From assembly GCA_002388005.1 (NCBI GenBank), contig DGLO01000044.1, positions 10,362-21,302 on the forward strand: DNA of 10,941 bases, in the 5' to 3' direction. The stretch is from Candidatus Neomicrothrix sp. UBA4542. GTDB taxonomy: Bacteria > Actinomycetota > Acidimicrobiia > Acidimicrobiales > Poriferisodalaceae. Made by a program: the position numbers and the translations under genes. Positions 1-7,402 of this stretch are shown here, piece by piece (within the stretch, counting starts at the first letter, position 1; every line of letters starts with the position of its first letter). Below the pieces are notes generated by a model. The model was not told the origin of the DNA. It saw only the letters and a list, made by a program, of their open reading frames with translations, and did not search any database.

Positions 1-63
1 ATTCGGATCAACTCTTGGGTGGGGGAAGTCTTCTTCTAAGTGGCGCATGGTTTCCGGTCATGA

Positions 64-104
64 GAGCTCCAATGTCGCAACAACAAGCGAGAGGATTGGA
101 GCTC
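64..104 (-). terminator. Inverted repeat after the last gene, possible terminator
   Basis: A perfect 10-bp inverted repeat (GAGCTCCAAT at 64-73, ATTGGAGCTC at 95-104) encloses a second 4-bp stem (TCGC 75-78, GCGA 87-90) with an 8-base apical loop. It begins 16 bases past the stop codon of the amidohydrolase gene, which is where a terminator would be expected. There is no T-run on either side, so it is not a textbook Rho-independent terminator. It could instead be an RNA-processing or mRNA 3'-end-protecting stem, or one copy of a dispersed repeat. The rest of 1-120 shows no convincing gene. Confidence 0.4.
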
Positions 105-120
105 GGGCGCTGGCGTAGGT

Positions 121-1122
121 TTATGGGTTCAAACGATAAAATCGGCGAGCGGTTCCCGAAAACAGTTCGGCGCGTTCCACACTGCTCCAACCTGCCTCTT
201 CTGCAACTCGCTGAAACGCATTGAAAAGAACGGTGTAGGAACAGCCTTGCCTGTCAACCGGGAAGTTGCTCTCAAACATGCAGCGCTCGGGTCCGAATGT
301 GTCAACGCAATGCCGTATGTCTTCGCTCCATAATTCTGCTACCTGTTCTGAGGTAGGGGCTTCTGGCAATCGATTCAAGCCAACTCCGTAGATACTCATT
401 CCTATTCCACCTACTTTGACCACCACCTGCTCATGTTGAGCCAGAGCTTCGAGAGCTGGTCGCAACGTTGCTCGGACCTCCTCTCGGATGCCCGCGTAGG
501 GTCCAATTCCGAGAGGACCACCTAAATGGTCCAGCACAATCGGGGTTTCCGGCACGGAGGCCGCCAGGTCCACCAGCTCTTTAACTTGGGGGTGAAACAT
601 CCATGCGTCGAAGCTGAACCCCATTTCGCCGAGTTTGGCGAAGCCTGCGCGGAAGTTCGAATGGCCAAGTAGACCGGCGGGTGGTTTGGTATGCGATTCA
701 CGAATCTGGTCACTCGCGTCCCACGCATTCGCGTGGCGTATACCTCGAAATCGGCCGCCGCCAGCCACCTGTTGAGCCTCTAAGACCTCTTCTACGGCCT
801 CCCCTCGCGTCAAGTCAGCGAAACCAACGATTGCTGCAATTTCAGCACCCTCTTGTTCGGCAGAAAGTTCAGCCTGCCCACGTACAAACTCAATTTCGCC
901 TACGGGTCGAAGATGTTCGGGCCCTTGATCTCTATATCCCGCCCCACATTCAACGAAAACGGTCTGCGTCACATTGTGACCAGCACCAGTGTCTTGATGT
1001 AATTCCGGGAGAAGGTATGTGCCAGTCGGAAAATCCCACAAATGATGGTGAGGATCGACGATCTCTTCTAATGAGTCCACGGGTTCTTCAATGGTGGCAG
1101 CCAACCATGTCGTTTTGTCCAT
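121..1122 (-). CDS. Amidohydrolase 2 family TIM-barrel hydrolase (COG3618 type)
   Basis: The 333-aa protein looks like a metal-dependent TIM-barrel hydrolase of the amidohydrolase-2/COG3618 group, which includes sugar and dicarboxylate lactonases; the substrate cannot be read from the sequence. Supporting motifs are VDPHHHLWD near residues 22-30 (first metal-binding histidines), GIRH at 127-130, MFHPQ at 175-179 (H177), VLDHLGGP at 196-203 (H199) and MFESNFPVD at 282-290, in the usual family order. No signal peptide is visible, so it is probably cytoplasmic. The ATG start has a good ribosome site (AGGGAAG, 7 bases upstream). It is the last gene of the run, 53 bp after the metallophosphoesterase, and its catabolic character differs from the housekeeping genes before it, so cotranscription is possible but not shown. 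Family call is firm, reaction unknown. Confidence 0.88.
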   Translation of the reverse strand: MDKTTWLAATIEEPVDSLEEIVDPHHHLWDFPTGTYLLPELHQDTGAGHNVTQTVFVECGAGYRDQGPEHLRPVGEIEFVRGQAELSAEQEGAEIAAIVGFADLTRGEAVEEVLEAQQVAGGGRFRGIRHANAWDASDQIRESHTKPPAGLLGHSNFRAGFAKLGEMGFSFDAWMFHPQVKELVDLAASVPETPIVLDHLGGPLGIGPYAGIREEVRATLRPALEALAQHEQVVVKVGGIGMSIYGVGLNRLPEAPTSEQVAELWSEDIRHCVDTFGPERCMFESNFPVDRQGCSYTVLFNAFQRVAEEAGWSSVERAELFSGTARRFYRLNP

Positions 1123-1175
1123 CGCTCTACTTCCCTTGGTGAGGCAACAGAAACATATGTGACGTTAGTCAACCG

Positions 1176-1754
1176 TCACCAGGGTCGCCCCCAGGTGTCC
1201 CAATCGAATGGTTTGATGCCGTCGTCGGTAAGTCGCCATATTGAGGCCCCTACTTTCTCGTCACTGATGTCAAGAAACCCAACGGTGCCTAGTTGAACAG
1301 AAAGGTTGTGCGGAAATGTAGGTGACCCTGGGTTAACACATAAGACGCCGTCAATGGTTGTGATGTGCTCCACATGAGTGTCGCCGTAGACCACGACGTC
1401 GAGGTCAGCCCCGTTGAAGTGTCGATCTATAGCATCACCGACTCCATAGGTTGGTAACTCCGGGATCGGCATGTGATGCGTCAATCCGACGCTGACACCA
1501 TCGAATTCGTGAACCCAGGAGGGGGCGAGTTGGGGGTGGTCAGGTTGAACTAGTCGTCCCGACGATCCATCGTCACCGTTGCCCCGAGCCGCCCATGTCG
1601 GTGCAATCTGCTGGAGGTTATCGATCACCAAAACGTCGTAAATGTCTCCCGCGTGGAGGATGGCGTCACATTCCTCAAACGCTGCATACGCCTGCGGCCA
1701 GAGGTCAGGGCCAGCCTCAGGGATATGTGTATCCGAAATCAGTCCAATGCGCAT
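1176..1754 (-). CDS. Calcineurin-like metallophosphoesterase, YfcE/MJ0936 type
   Basis: This 192-aa protein is a small single-domain phosphoesterase of the YfcE/MJ0936 group, members of which hydrolyse phosphodiesters with two metal ions. The metal-site motifs appear in order: SDTH (D8, H10), HAGD (D37), RGNGDD (N59), LTHH (H93) and YGDTH (H127), followed by NPGSPT. The oddity is the last motif: most relatives I know read GHTH or GHSH, and here the first histidine is aspartate (D125). The protein may still bind two metals, as Asp is a possible ligand, but preference could differ. The start is well supported: ATG with GAGGAG 6 bases upstream (1761-1766). It follows rsmB by 24 bp and is probably cotranscribed with it. 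The physiological substrate is unknown; a role in cyclic nucleotide or RNA-end turnover would be guesswork. Confidence 0.88.
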   Translation of the reverse strand: MRIGLISDTHIPEAGPDLWPQAYAAFEECDAILHAGDIYDVLVIDNLQQIAPTWAARGNGDDGSSGRLVQPDHPQLAPSWVHEFDGVSVGLTHHMPIPELPTYGVGDAIDRHFNGADLDVVVYGDTHVEHITTIDGVLCVNPGSPTFPHNLSVQLGTVGFLDISDEKVGASIWRLTDDGIKPFDWDTWGRPW

Positions 1755-1778
1755 GATCTACTCCTCGGTGGAAATCAT

Positions 1779-2903
1779 CTATTGGCGTTTCCATTGAAAC
1801 ATCGCCATTCCGTCAGTTCCGAAATCGTGAGGGAGAACAACCCCCCCTTGAGATAGCGGACGCCAATGACTTCCTTCCAAGGCCAGATTCAGTAATTCTC
1901 GATGTGAAGCCCCAAAGCCCTCAGACACTTCAATAGTTTCCTGGCGAGTCACCGTGCACACGCTGTAACTCAAAACTCCTCCTGGGCGAAGCATTCGGAA
2001 GGCTTCGTCAAGTAACGCTGTTTGAGTGGATACCAGGCGGTTAATCGCCGCCTCCGAAATGTGCCAACGAGCGTCGCTGCGTCGTCCTAACGCGCCAAGT
2101 CCACTGCACGGTGCGTCTACCAGCACAGCGTCTAAGGATCCGTCGCGAAATGGAGCGGAGGTGCCATCGCTTATCACTACCGCCGTCCCTGGCCGGAACC
2201 GGCTGACTACTCCGAGTAGATTCTCAGCTCGCGACCTGTCTATTTCGTTCGCTACGGGGGATATCCACTGGGCTCCGAGGGCAGTGGTTTTTCCCCCAGG
2301 GGCCGCACACAAGTCCACTATGGAGCCTCCCTCTGGCGATGCATTATCAACCTCGTCAATTACCCATCTTGATGCTCGTCCCTGTATATAGCCGTCCGGT
2401 CGAGGAGAAGGCCGCTCAGGTGAGTTCATCGCTATAAGTGACGCTCTCCCATCCTGACCCCATGTGTTGACGAAGAGATCCCATATCCAATCCGGATAGC
2501 TATACCGAGTCGCCTCGTTCGGCCATTCAGGGTGAACGCTTGACACCTTGCGCAATACCGCGTTGACCAATCCGGTCGCTCTTTTGGCTGTAGCAGCGAC
2601 GGTGTCATTTACTGCAGCGTGCGGGGGTGTGCCAAGGTGTATCAACTGATGTGTTCCCATGCGAAGAGCAGCACGGACGTCGGGATCCAGTTTTCTTCTG
2701 AGAAATGGTTGCAAGACGTGGTCGATCGCTCGGCGCATGCGGGTCGTTCCTTGGACTAATTCAGTCACGAACCCTCGATCGCGTGCACTTAGCCCTTCCC
2801 CTGTAGAAGCCAAGGACGACGCAAGAATGTCATTCGCGCGAGCGCCCTCTTCGATCTCGATCAACGCTTGAACCGCGACCTGCCTACTAGTTAGCTTTTT
2901 CAC
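1779..2903 (-). CDS. rsmB: 16S rRNA (cytosine-C5)-methyltransferase RsmB
   Basis: RsmB (Fmu/Sun) methylates C967 (E. coli numbering) of 16S rRNA using SAM. With the GTG start at 2903 the protein has 374 aa. Residues 1-135 form a NusB-like RNA-binding domain, and the C-terminal half is a Rossmann methyltransferase with motif I DLCAAPGGKT (197-206), DAPCSGLG (263-270, C266) and YSVCT (313-317, C316 as the expected nucleophile). Between NPERP-like residues near 160 and QGRAS near 174 the family's usual linker with the LRVN segment is almost missing, making the protein shorter than the ~430 aa of E. coli RsmB. I chose GTG 2903 because it overlaps the fmt stop as GTGA, like the def/fmt junction; an open frame continues to a GTG at 2948, but those 15 extra residues do not resemble the family. 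Translational coupling to fmt is likely. Confidence 0.93.
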   Translation of the reverse strand: MKKLTSRQVAVQALIEIEEGARANDILASSLASTGEGLSARDRGFVTELVQGTTRMRRAIDHVLQPFLRRKLDPDVRAALRMGTHQLIHLGTPPHAAVNDTVAATAKRATGLVNAVLRKVSSVHPEWPNEATRYSYPDWIWDLFVNTWGQDGRASLIAMNSPERPSPRPDGYIQGRASRWVIDEVDNASPEGGSIVDLCAAPGGKTTALGAQWISPVANEIDRSRAENLLGVVSRFRPGTAVVISDGTSAPFRDGSLDAVLVDAPCSGLGALGRRSDARWHISEAAINRLVSTQTALLDEAFRMLRPGGVLSYSVCTVTRQETIEVSEGFGASHRELLNLALEGSHWRPLSQGGVVLPHDFGTDGMAMFQWKRQ

Positions 2904-3793
2904 GTGCCTAGATACGCGTCCGGTCCGAGCCGAGCACCGTTGATCCACGCCGAAGCGCTTAATTTGGATTTTCCTTCTGGTTGAACAACTAGCAACCGCA
3001 ATAAGCCTCGCCCAGTTCCGACCAAGTCTTGGCTGATCGACCCGGGCAGGGCCGTTCCTTCAACCGGGCACGCCTCGTGAACCTTGAGCACGGTGGAGTC
3101 CGTGGTGGTCCAAGCTCCGCCCACTCGGATCACTCTGTCTAAGTCTTTTGCGGGTCGAGCCCAGTCGAGTTGTAGATCCTCTCGGTAGATCTTTTTTGCG
3201 ACGCTTACTTCTCCCACTTGAGGAACTGGGTCGCGAAGGCCACTTTCTAGAGCGGCTATCAGCTCGGTCGCCCCGAGGGACGCCAGTTGGTTGAGCAGTT
3301 CGGTTGCGGTCACCGCGGGCCCGATGTTGATTTCGCGCTGTCGGTACAGCGGGCCGGTATCTAGTTCAGCGTCGACACCCATGATGCAAACACCAGTCTT
3401 CTCGTCGCCCTCAAGTAGGGCTCTCTCCACCGGCGCGGCTCCGCGCCATCTCGGCAATAACGAAAAATGGACATTGATCATCGGAAACCGCGACAGCAGT
3501 TCGCTGGTGAACAACCTGCCGTACGCCACCACCACACCGCAGTCCGCCTCTACTGTCAGCGCGTCTGATGGTTCTTCAGACACCTCTATTCCAAGTGCAC
3601 GGGCCGCTTCTTTGACCGGCGTCGGAGATGGCTTGGCTCTCCGACTTCTGCGGCGATCCGGCATCGAAACGACTAAAGGAACGTCGAAGCCAGCGCGAAC
3701 CAGGGCCCTCAAGGCGGGTACTGCGGCTGTTGGACTTCCAAAAAAGACGACAGAACGAGGACGTTCGGGAGGTGCGGGTAACCGTGTTGTCAC
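2900..3793 (-). CDS. fmt: Methionyl-tRNA formyltransferase
   Basis: Fmt formylates Met-tRNA(fMet) with 10-formyltetrahydrofolate so that translation can start. The 297-aa product has the N-terminal Rossmann strand FFGSP (17-21), the catalytic triad as N107, H109 and D145 in NVHFSLLPRWRG and LDTG, then AKKI-EDLQLDW around 199-211 linking to the C-terminal tRNA-binding domain, which ends with the conserved VQPEGK and NG-R segments. Length is close to the family norm (about 310). The phenylalanine after H109, where E. coli has glycine, is as I recall it in mycobacterial Fmt. The start is taken as GTG 3793, overlapping the def stop as GTGA, with GGAGGG 11 bases upstream inside def. An open frame reaches ATG 3856, but that would overlap def by 67 bp with residues unlike Fmt. 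It forms a functional pair with def, whose product removes the formyl group. Confidence 0.96.
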   Translation of the reverse strand: MTTRLPAPPERPRSVVFFGSPTAAVPALRALVRAGFDVPLVVSMPDRRRSRRAKPSPTPVKEAARALGIEVSEEPSDALTVEADCGVVVAYGRLFTSELLSRFPMINVHFSLLPRWRGAAPVERALLEGDEKTGVCIMGVDAELDTGPLYRQREINIGPAVTATELLNQLASLGATELIAALESGLRDPVPQVGEVSVAKKIYREDLQLDWARPAKDLDRVIRVGGAWTTTDSTVLKVHEACPVEGTALPGSISQDLVGTGRGLLRLLVVQPEGKSKLSASAWINGARLGPDAYLGT

Positions 3794-4317
3794 GATAATG
3801 AAAGCCCTCCGGGGCTCAAGTCGTCCGCACCGCGGAGTGACTGTATCTCGCGCCATCGGCTGAGTGCGGCCTTGCGTTGGTCGCGGTCCAGATGATCCAA
3901 CAGCAAGATCCCATCGAGATGGTCAAGTTCGTGCTGAAAAAGGCGTGATAACAGTTCGTCGGCTTCTATAGAAACTTCGTTGCCTTCCAAATCTCGGCCC
4001 ACTAGATGGACTTGCTTTGGACGAATAATTTCAAAGGACAGCCCAGGTACGGAAAGACAACCTTCTTCGAAAGCCCACTCGCCGTCAGATTCGGTGATTT
4101 GTGGATTCACCAATGTCTGCGGACCCTCACCCATGTCATACACGAAGAGACGCTTCTGAATCCCAACCTGGGGAGCAGCCAGACCAATACCCTCGGCTTC
4201 ATACATCACTGGCACCATGTCTTTGACCATGCGGACCACGCGCCCATCGATGTTTTCGATTGGGAGCGCTTCTTGCCGAAGGACTGGGTCGCCTAAGACT
4301 CGGATTTGGTAGCTCAT
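3790..4317 (-). CDS. def: Peptide deformylase
   Basis: Peptide deformylase removes the N-formyl group from nascent proteins. The 175-aa protein carries all three family motifs: GIGLAAPQVG (43-52), EGCLSVPG (85-92) and QHELDHLDG (128-136). Metal ligands are C87, H129 and H133 and the catalytic acid is E130. Length and motif spacing are ordinary. Two ATG codons lie six bases apart (4323 and 4317). I chose 4317 because GGGA then lies about 5 bases upstream and the protein begins MSYQIRVLGDP as relatives do; from 4323 the purine stretch would touch the start codon. The gene follows priA by 29 bp and is joined to fmt by a 4-base overlap. A short basic and Ser/Gly-rich tail after residue 155 looks unstructured. 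Confidence 0.96.
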   Translation of the reverse strand: MSYQIRVLGDPVLRQEALPIENIDGRVVRMVKDMVPVMYEAEGIGLAAPQVGIQKRLFVYDMGEGPQTLVNPQITESDGEWAFEEGCLSVPGLSFEIIRPKQVHLVGRDLEGNEVSIEADELLSRLFQHELDHLDGILLLDHLDRDQRKAALSRWREIQSLRGADDLSPGGLSLS

Positions 4318-4346
4318 GATCATCCCAGCGTATCGGTGTCGGCCAA

Positions 4347-6080
4347 TCAGGCTCTCAGGGGATCGATCTCGATGCGTAATCTGCCAGGTGGGCGATCGAC
4401 AGACTTCAGCGCGGCAACCAGATGTTCACGGTCGACGCTACGGATACGCCACCGATCATTGCTCGGACCCAGGATTTCGAGTCCCTCCGGATTCCCTATG
4501 CTTCGAACAAACTCTGTTGCGGCACTGCCCGAGATAATTGCCCAATGAGCTTCTGGCGGTTGACGCAATTCGCGACGGATCCTCAGCTCTGTGCGCGCTA
4601 AGGAGCCGGGATCCGCTGTTCGGGCAGCTTCCAAAACCGGGTGCTGTGGGATGCGGGTCTGAATGAGAACTCTTCCTCCGTCTTCACGTCGACCCACCAC
4701 CCGAGAAGCTTGGACAAGTAACGACATAGCTTGTTCCGCTGCACGGTATCGCGGCGCCAGCAACTCTTGATCAAAGTCAAGGAAGACGACCACATTTGCT
4801 CGCTCAATCCTGTGGAGCACAGCCTCGGTTCCAACATATAGATCAAATTCTGTGGCTAAGGGTTCGCTATCTGAACTGACTTCCCCGACAGGTCGACGCG
4901 CTATTTGTTCCAGTTCCTCGGCAACACCTGTGACCCCAAGTTTCACGCGACGAAATTTTGTTGAAGAGCATGATTGACATACGGCTGGTCTGTCATCGCC
5001 GTCGACTGGGTGAACCAGTCGGTTGCCGTCCAAACCTAAGGCTCGACCCGTGATTTCTGAGCGAGCGAGTTCACCACATTGCTGACAATAGGCGAAGCGA
5101 GCGCGGCCCTTTCGGTTGAGGACGCACACAACCTTCTGATTGTCTCTTAGGACCCGCGACAGTGTTTCTGAACACCACGACCCGGCTAGCGGAGGTTCGT
5201 CACGAAGGTCAACGACATCGAAAATCGACCAACCAGCTCTCTCCGCAGCGCGGTCGGGGGTCAGCAAGGGAGCTCCGCAGGTCAAGGCTTCGAGCGATGG
5301 TGTGGGCGACGCTATAACCCATCTAGCTCCGTCACGTTTGGCTCGTTCGAGAACGACATCCCTTGCGTGCCAAGTGGGCGCAGATTCTTGCTGATATGAC
5401 TCATCGTGTTCGTCGAGGACTAGGACTGCGTCAAGGTTGTCGACCGGAGCCCAGGCCGCTGATCTTGCTCCAATCGTGACCGCTCCTGCAGCCGAGGCCC
5501 CCCAGTCCCGAGGAAAAACTGCTACTTCTATGCCTGCTCTCCTCATCGTGGTGGCAAGCCGCTGCGACCTGGCAAGAGTTGGCGTGAGGATCAGGGCTCG
5601 ACCGTAGGAGGCCGCTGCAACAGCAAGAGAAAAATCGTCGCTATTAGGAGGGGTACGAACTACAGCACCTCGACGAAGGAAAGCTTCTTCGGCCAGCTTG
5701 TTGTCCGGTGACACCGCATGTGGTCGGTGAACCAGGTCCGGGATTGACGACACGACGCGATCATGAGTTGCTGTTCGCAGGTAGTGGACCCGGCTACCCA
5801 TCCAACGACTACCGGCCCAAGCAGCTAAATCAACTACAGCGGGTGGCGGTCCGCAGCTACTCACCTTCTTTATCTCTTGCAAGTCGACTCCGGGCAGCGG
5901 ATCCACGTCAACAGCTGTGATCCAGCCACGTATTCGGCGACCGCGTAAGTCCACTCGCACCAGCGTGCCCACCCGGATCGGGGGGCATCCAGGTGAGTCT
6001 GAGAGCACGTCTGGCAAGAGATAGTCGAAGTCTCTATCTACAGCGGGCTCGTCAGGGAGGATTCGAACTACCCGGGACAC
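4347..6080 (-). CDS. priA: Primosomal protein PriA, degenerate (helicase-dead) form
   Basis: In most bacteria PriA is a 3'-5' helicase that restarts stalled replication forks. This 577-aa protein (E. coli 732) is clearly homologous: 3'-flap DNA-binding domain at 1-105, GARSAAWAP (205-212), a DEHD-type motif (223-226) followed by ESYQQ, ASPTPSLEA (258-266), LNRKGRARFAYC (321-332), and a C-terminal domain ending RIEIDP. The ATPase core is broken. There is no Walker A lysine loop near 150-165, the first acid of the usual DEEHD is lost (LDEHD), the KGHDF motif is gone after GTE (417-419), and the QVAGRAGR box is QASRVVGR. Of the usual four CxxC pairs only C332/C335 and C368/C371 remain. The loss of helicase motifs is known for actinobacterial PriA; the frame is intact, so it is probably an expressed structural loader rather than a pseudogene. 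The start is GTG with a weak ribosome site. Confidence 0.92.
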   Translation of the reverse strand: MSRVVRILPDEPAVDRDFDYLLPDVLSDSPGCPPIRVGTLVRVDLRGRRIRGWITAVDVDPLPGVDLQEIKKVSSCGPPPAVVDLAAWAGSRWMGSRVHYLRTATHDRVVSSIPDLVHRPHAVSPDNKLAEEAFLRRGAVVRTPPNSDDFSLAVAAASYGRALILTPTLARSQRLATTMRRAGIEVAVFPRDWGASAAGAVTIGARSAAWAPVDNLDAVLVLDEHDESYQQESAPTWHARDVVLERAKRDGARWVIASPTPSLEALTCGAPLLTPDRAAERAGWSIFDVVDLRDEPPLAGSWCSETLSRVLRDNQKVVCVLNRKGRARFAYCQQCGELARSEITGRALGLDGNRLVHPVDGDDRPAVCQSCSSTKFRRVKLGVTGVAEELEQIARRPVGEVSSDSEPLATEFDLYVGTEAVLHRIERANVVVFLDFDQELLAPRYRAAEQAMSLLVQASRVVGRREDGGRVLIQTRIPQHPVLEAARTADPGSLARTELRIRRELRQPPEAHWAIISGSAATEFVRSIGNPEGLEILGPSNDRWRIRSVDREHLVAALKSVDRPPGRLRIEIDPLRA

Positions 6081-6128
6081 AACGAAATTCTGCTCGAAGG
6101 GTGGGACGCTGAGAATTCAGCAAGAAAT

Positions 6129-7331
6129 TTATAGGCCGAGAGCAGAACGTAGGTCTTCGACCCTGTCAGTTCGTTCCCATGTGAAGAAGTCATCAGATGC
6201 ATCACGACCGAAGTGACCATAAGAGGCGGTGGGTTGGAAGATAGGTCGTCGAAGGTCCAGGTCTCGGACAATCGCTGCTGGCCTGAGGTCGAACACTTCG
6301 TTGATCGCCCCGCTTATTTGTTCGGGATCCAACTTCTCGGTGCCGAACGTTTCTACGAGAACCGAAACCGGTCGAGCAACACCGATCGCATAGGCCACTT
6401 GGACTTCACATCGATCAGCCGCGCCGGCAGCGACGAGATTTTTTGCAACCCACCGGGTCGCATAAGCCCCAGACCGATCCACTTTCGATGGGTCCTTTCC
6501 TGAGAAGGCACCGCCACCGTGTCGGGCATAACCCCCGTAGGTATCCACAATAATTTTTCGACCCGTAAGTCCGCAGTCCCCGACAGGTCCTCCAACGACG
6601 AAGTTGCCAGTGGGGTTCACGAATACTTCGAAATCATCGTCCGCGAACTCAGAAGGTACGGCTGGTCGAATGACGTGTTCGATTAGATCGGGACGAATCA
6701 TGCCATCACGGTCGATGCCGGGATTGTGTTGCGTTGAAACAAGCACCGTCTTGAGTCTCGTCGGCCGACCATCCTCGTATTCAAATGAAACTTGTGTTTT
6801 GCCATCTGGACGCAAGTATGGAACCTGTCCCGATTTCCGAGCTTCGGTGAGTTGTTCTGCCATCCGGTGTGCGACATGTATCGGAAGCGGCATTAATGCT
6901 TCGGTTTCTCGACACGCGTAGCCGAACATCATCCCTTGATCGCCAGCTCCTTGGCGATCCAACACGTCTTCCTCACCTGCGTTGCCACTCCGCACTTCTT
7001 CGGAGTCACTTATCCCTTGAGCGATATCTGGTGACTGGTCGTCAAGGGTCAACATGACCCCACATGTACTTCCGTTGAAATCTAAGGAGTCTCGGTCGTA
7101 GCCAATGCTGTTGATGGTGTCCCGAACAACGGAGGGAATGTCAACAAAACCGCTGGTGGTGATTTCTCCCGCGACTACTACCAACCCCGTAGTAACCATG
7201 GTCTCGCACGCAACTCGACTTGCCGAGTCTTGCTCAAGCATGGCGTCGAGGATGGCGTCAGATATCTGATCAGCCATTTTGTCGGGATGACCTTCGGTCA
7301 CCGACTCCGATGTGAAAGTCCATCGACTCAC
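6129..7331 (-). CDS. metK: S-adenosylmethionine synthetase
   Basis: MetK makes SAM from ATP and methionine in the cytoplasm as a homotetramer. The 400-aa product has GHPDK near the N terminus (14-18), signature 1 GAGDQGMMFGYA (128-139) and the phosphate loop GGGAFSGKDPSK (272-283), with no key residue missing. Length is within the family range. The GTG at 7331 is chosen over an open frame reaching 7379 because AGGAGA (7338-7343) sits 6 bases upstream and the protein then begins just before the conserved TFTSESVTEGHPDK. It is 71 bp after coaBC and 48 bp before priA. The upstream spacer is too short for the known SAM riboswitch classes, so any SAM feedback at this gene would need another mechanism. 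Its product supplies RsmB, encoded further along the same run. Confidence 0.98.
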   Translation of the reverse strand: MSRWTFTSESVTEGHPDKMADQISDAILDAMLEQDSASRVACETMVTTGLVVVAGEITTSGFVDIPSVVRDTINSIGYDRDSLDFNGSTCGVMLTLDDQSPDIAQGISDSEEVRSGNAGEEDVLDRQGAGDQGMMFGYACRETEALMPLPIHVAHRMAEQLTEARKSGQVPYLRPDGKTQVSFEYEDGRPTRLKTVLVSTQHNPGIDRDGMIRPDLIEHVIRPAVPSEFADDDFEVFVNPTGNFVVGGPVGDCGLTGRKIIVDTYGGYARHGGGAFSGKDPSKVDRSGAYATRWVAKNLVAAGAADRCEVQVAYAIGVARPVSVLVETFGTEKLDPEQISGAINEVFDLRPAAIVRDLDLRRPIFQPTASYGHFGRDASDDFFTWERTDRVEDLRSALGL

Positions 7332-7402
7332 GCCGTCTCTCCTGATTGCTCGACAGAACGGCTTAAGGCTAGGCGACAAAGCGCACCGAAAGGTGGCTCA
7401 CT

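Noticed and set aside
681..1142. 153-codon open frame on the plus strand
   Set aside because: Antisense to the amidohydrolase gene, which has ordered catalytic motifs and a good ribosome site.
1151..1175. TTGACT followed by an ACATATGT palindrome as a promoter/operator for the amidohydrolase
   Set aside because: No -10 hexamer lies at a proper distance from TTGACT, and an 8-base palindrome is expected by chance at this scale.
3291..3863. 190-codon open frame on the plus strand
   Set aside because: Antisense to fmt and the end of def; Ser/Thr/Arg-rich low-complexity peptide, no family resemblance.
4347..6080. priA as a pseudogene
   Set aside because: The frame is uninterrupted for 577 codons, the flanking DNA-binding domains are well kept, and loss of helicase motifs is a known trait of actinobacterial PriA.
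7332..7402. SAM riboswitch ahead of metK
   Set aside because: The spacer is only 71 bp, partly taken by the ribosome site, and I recognise none of the conserved cores of known SAM riboswitch classes.
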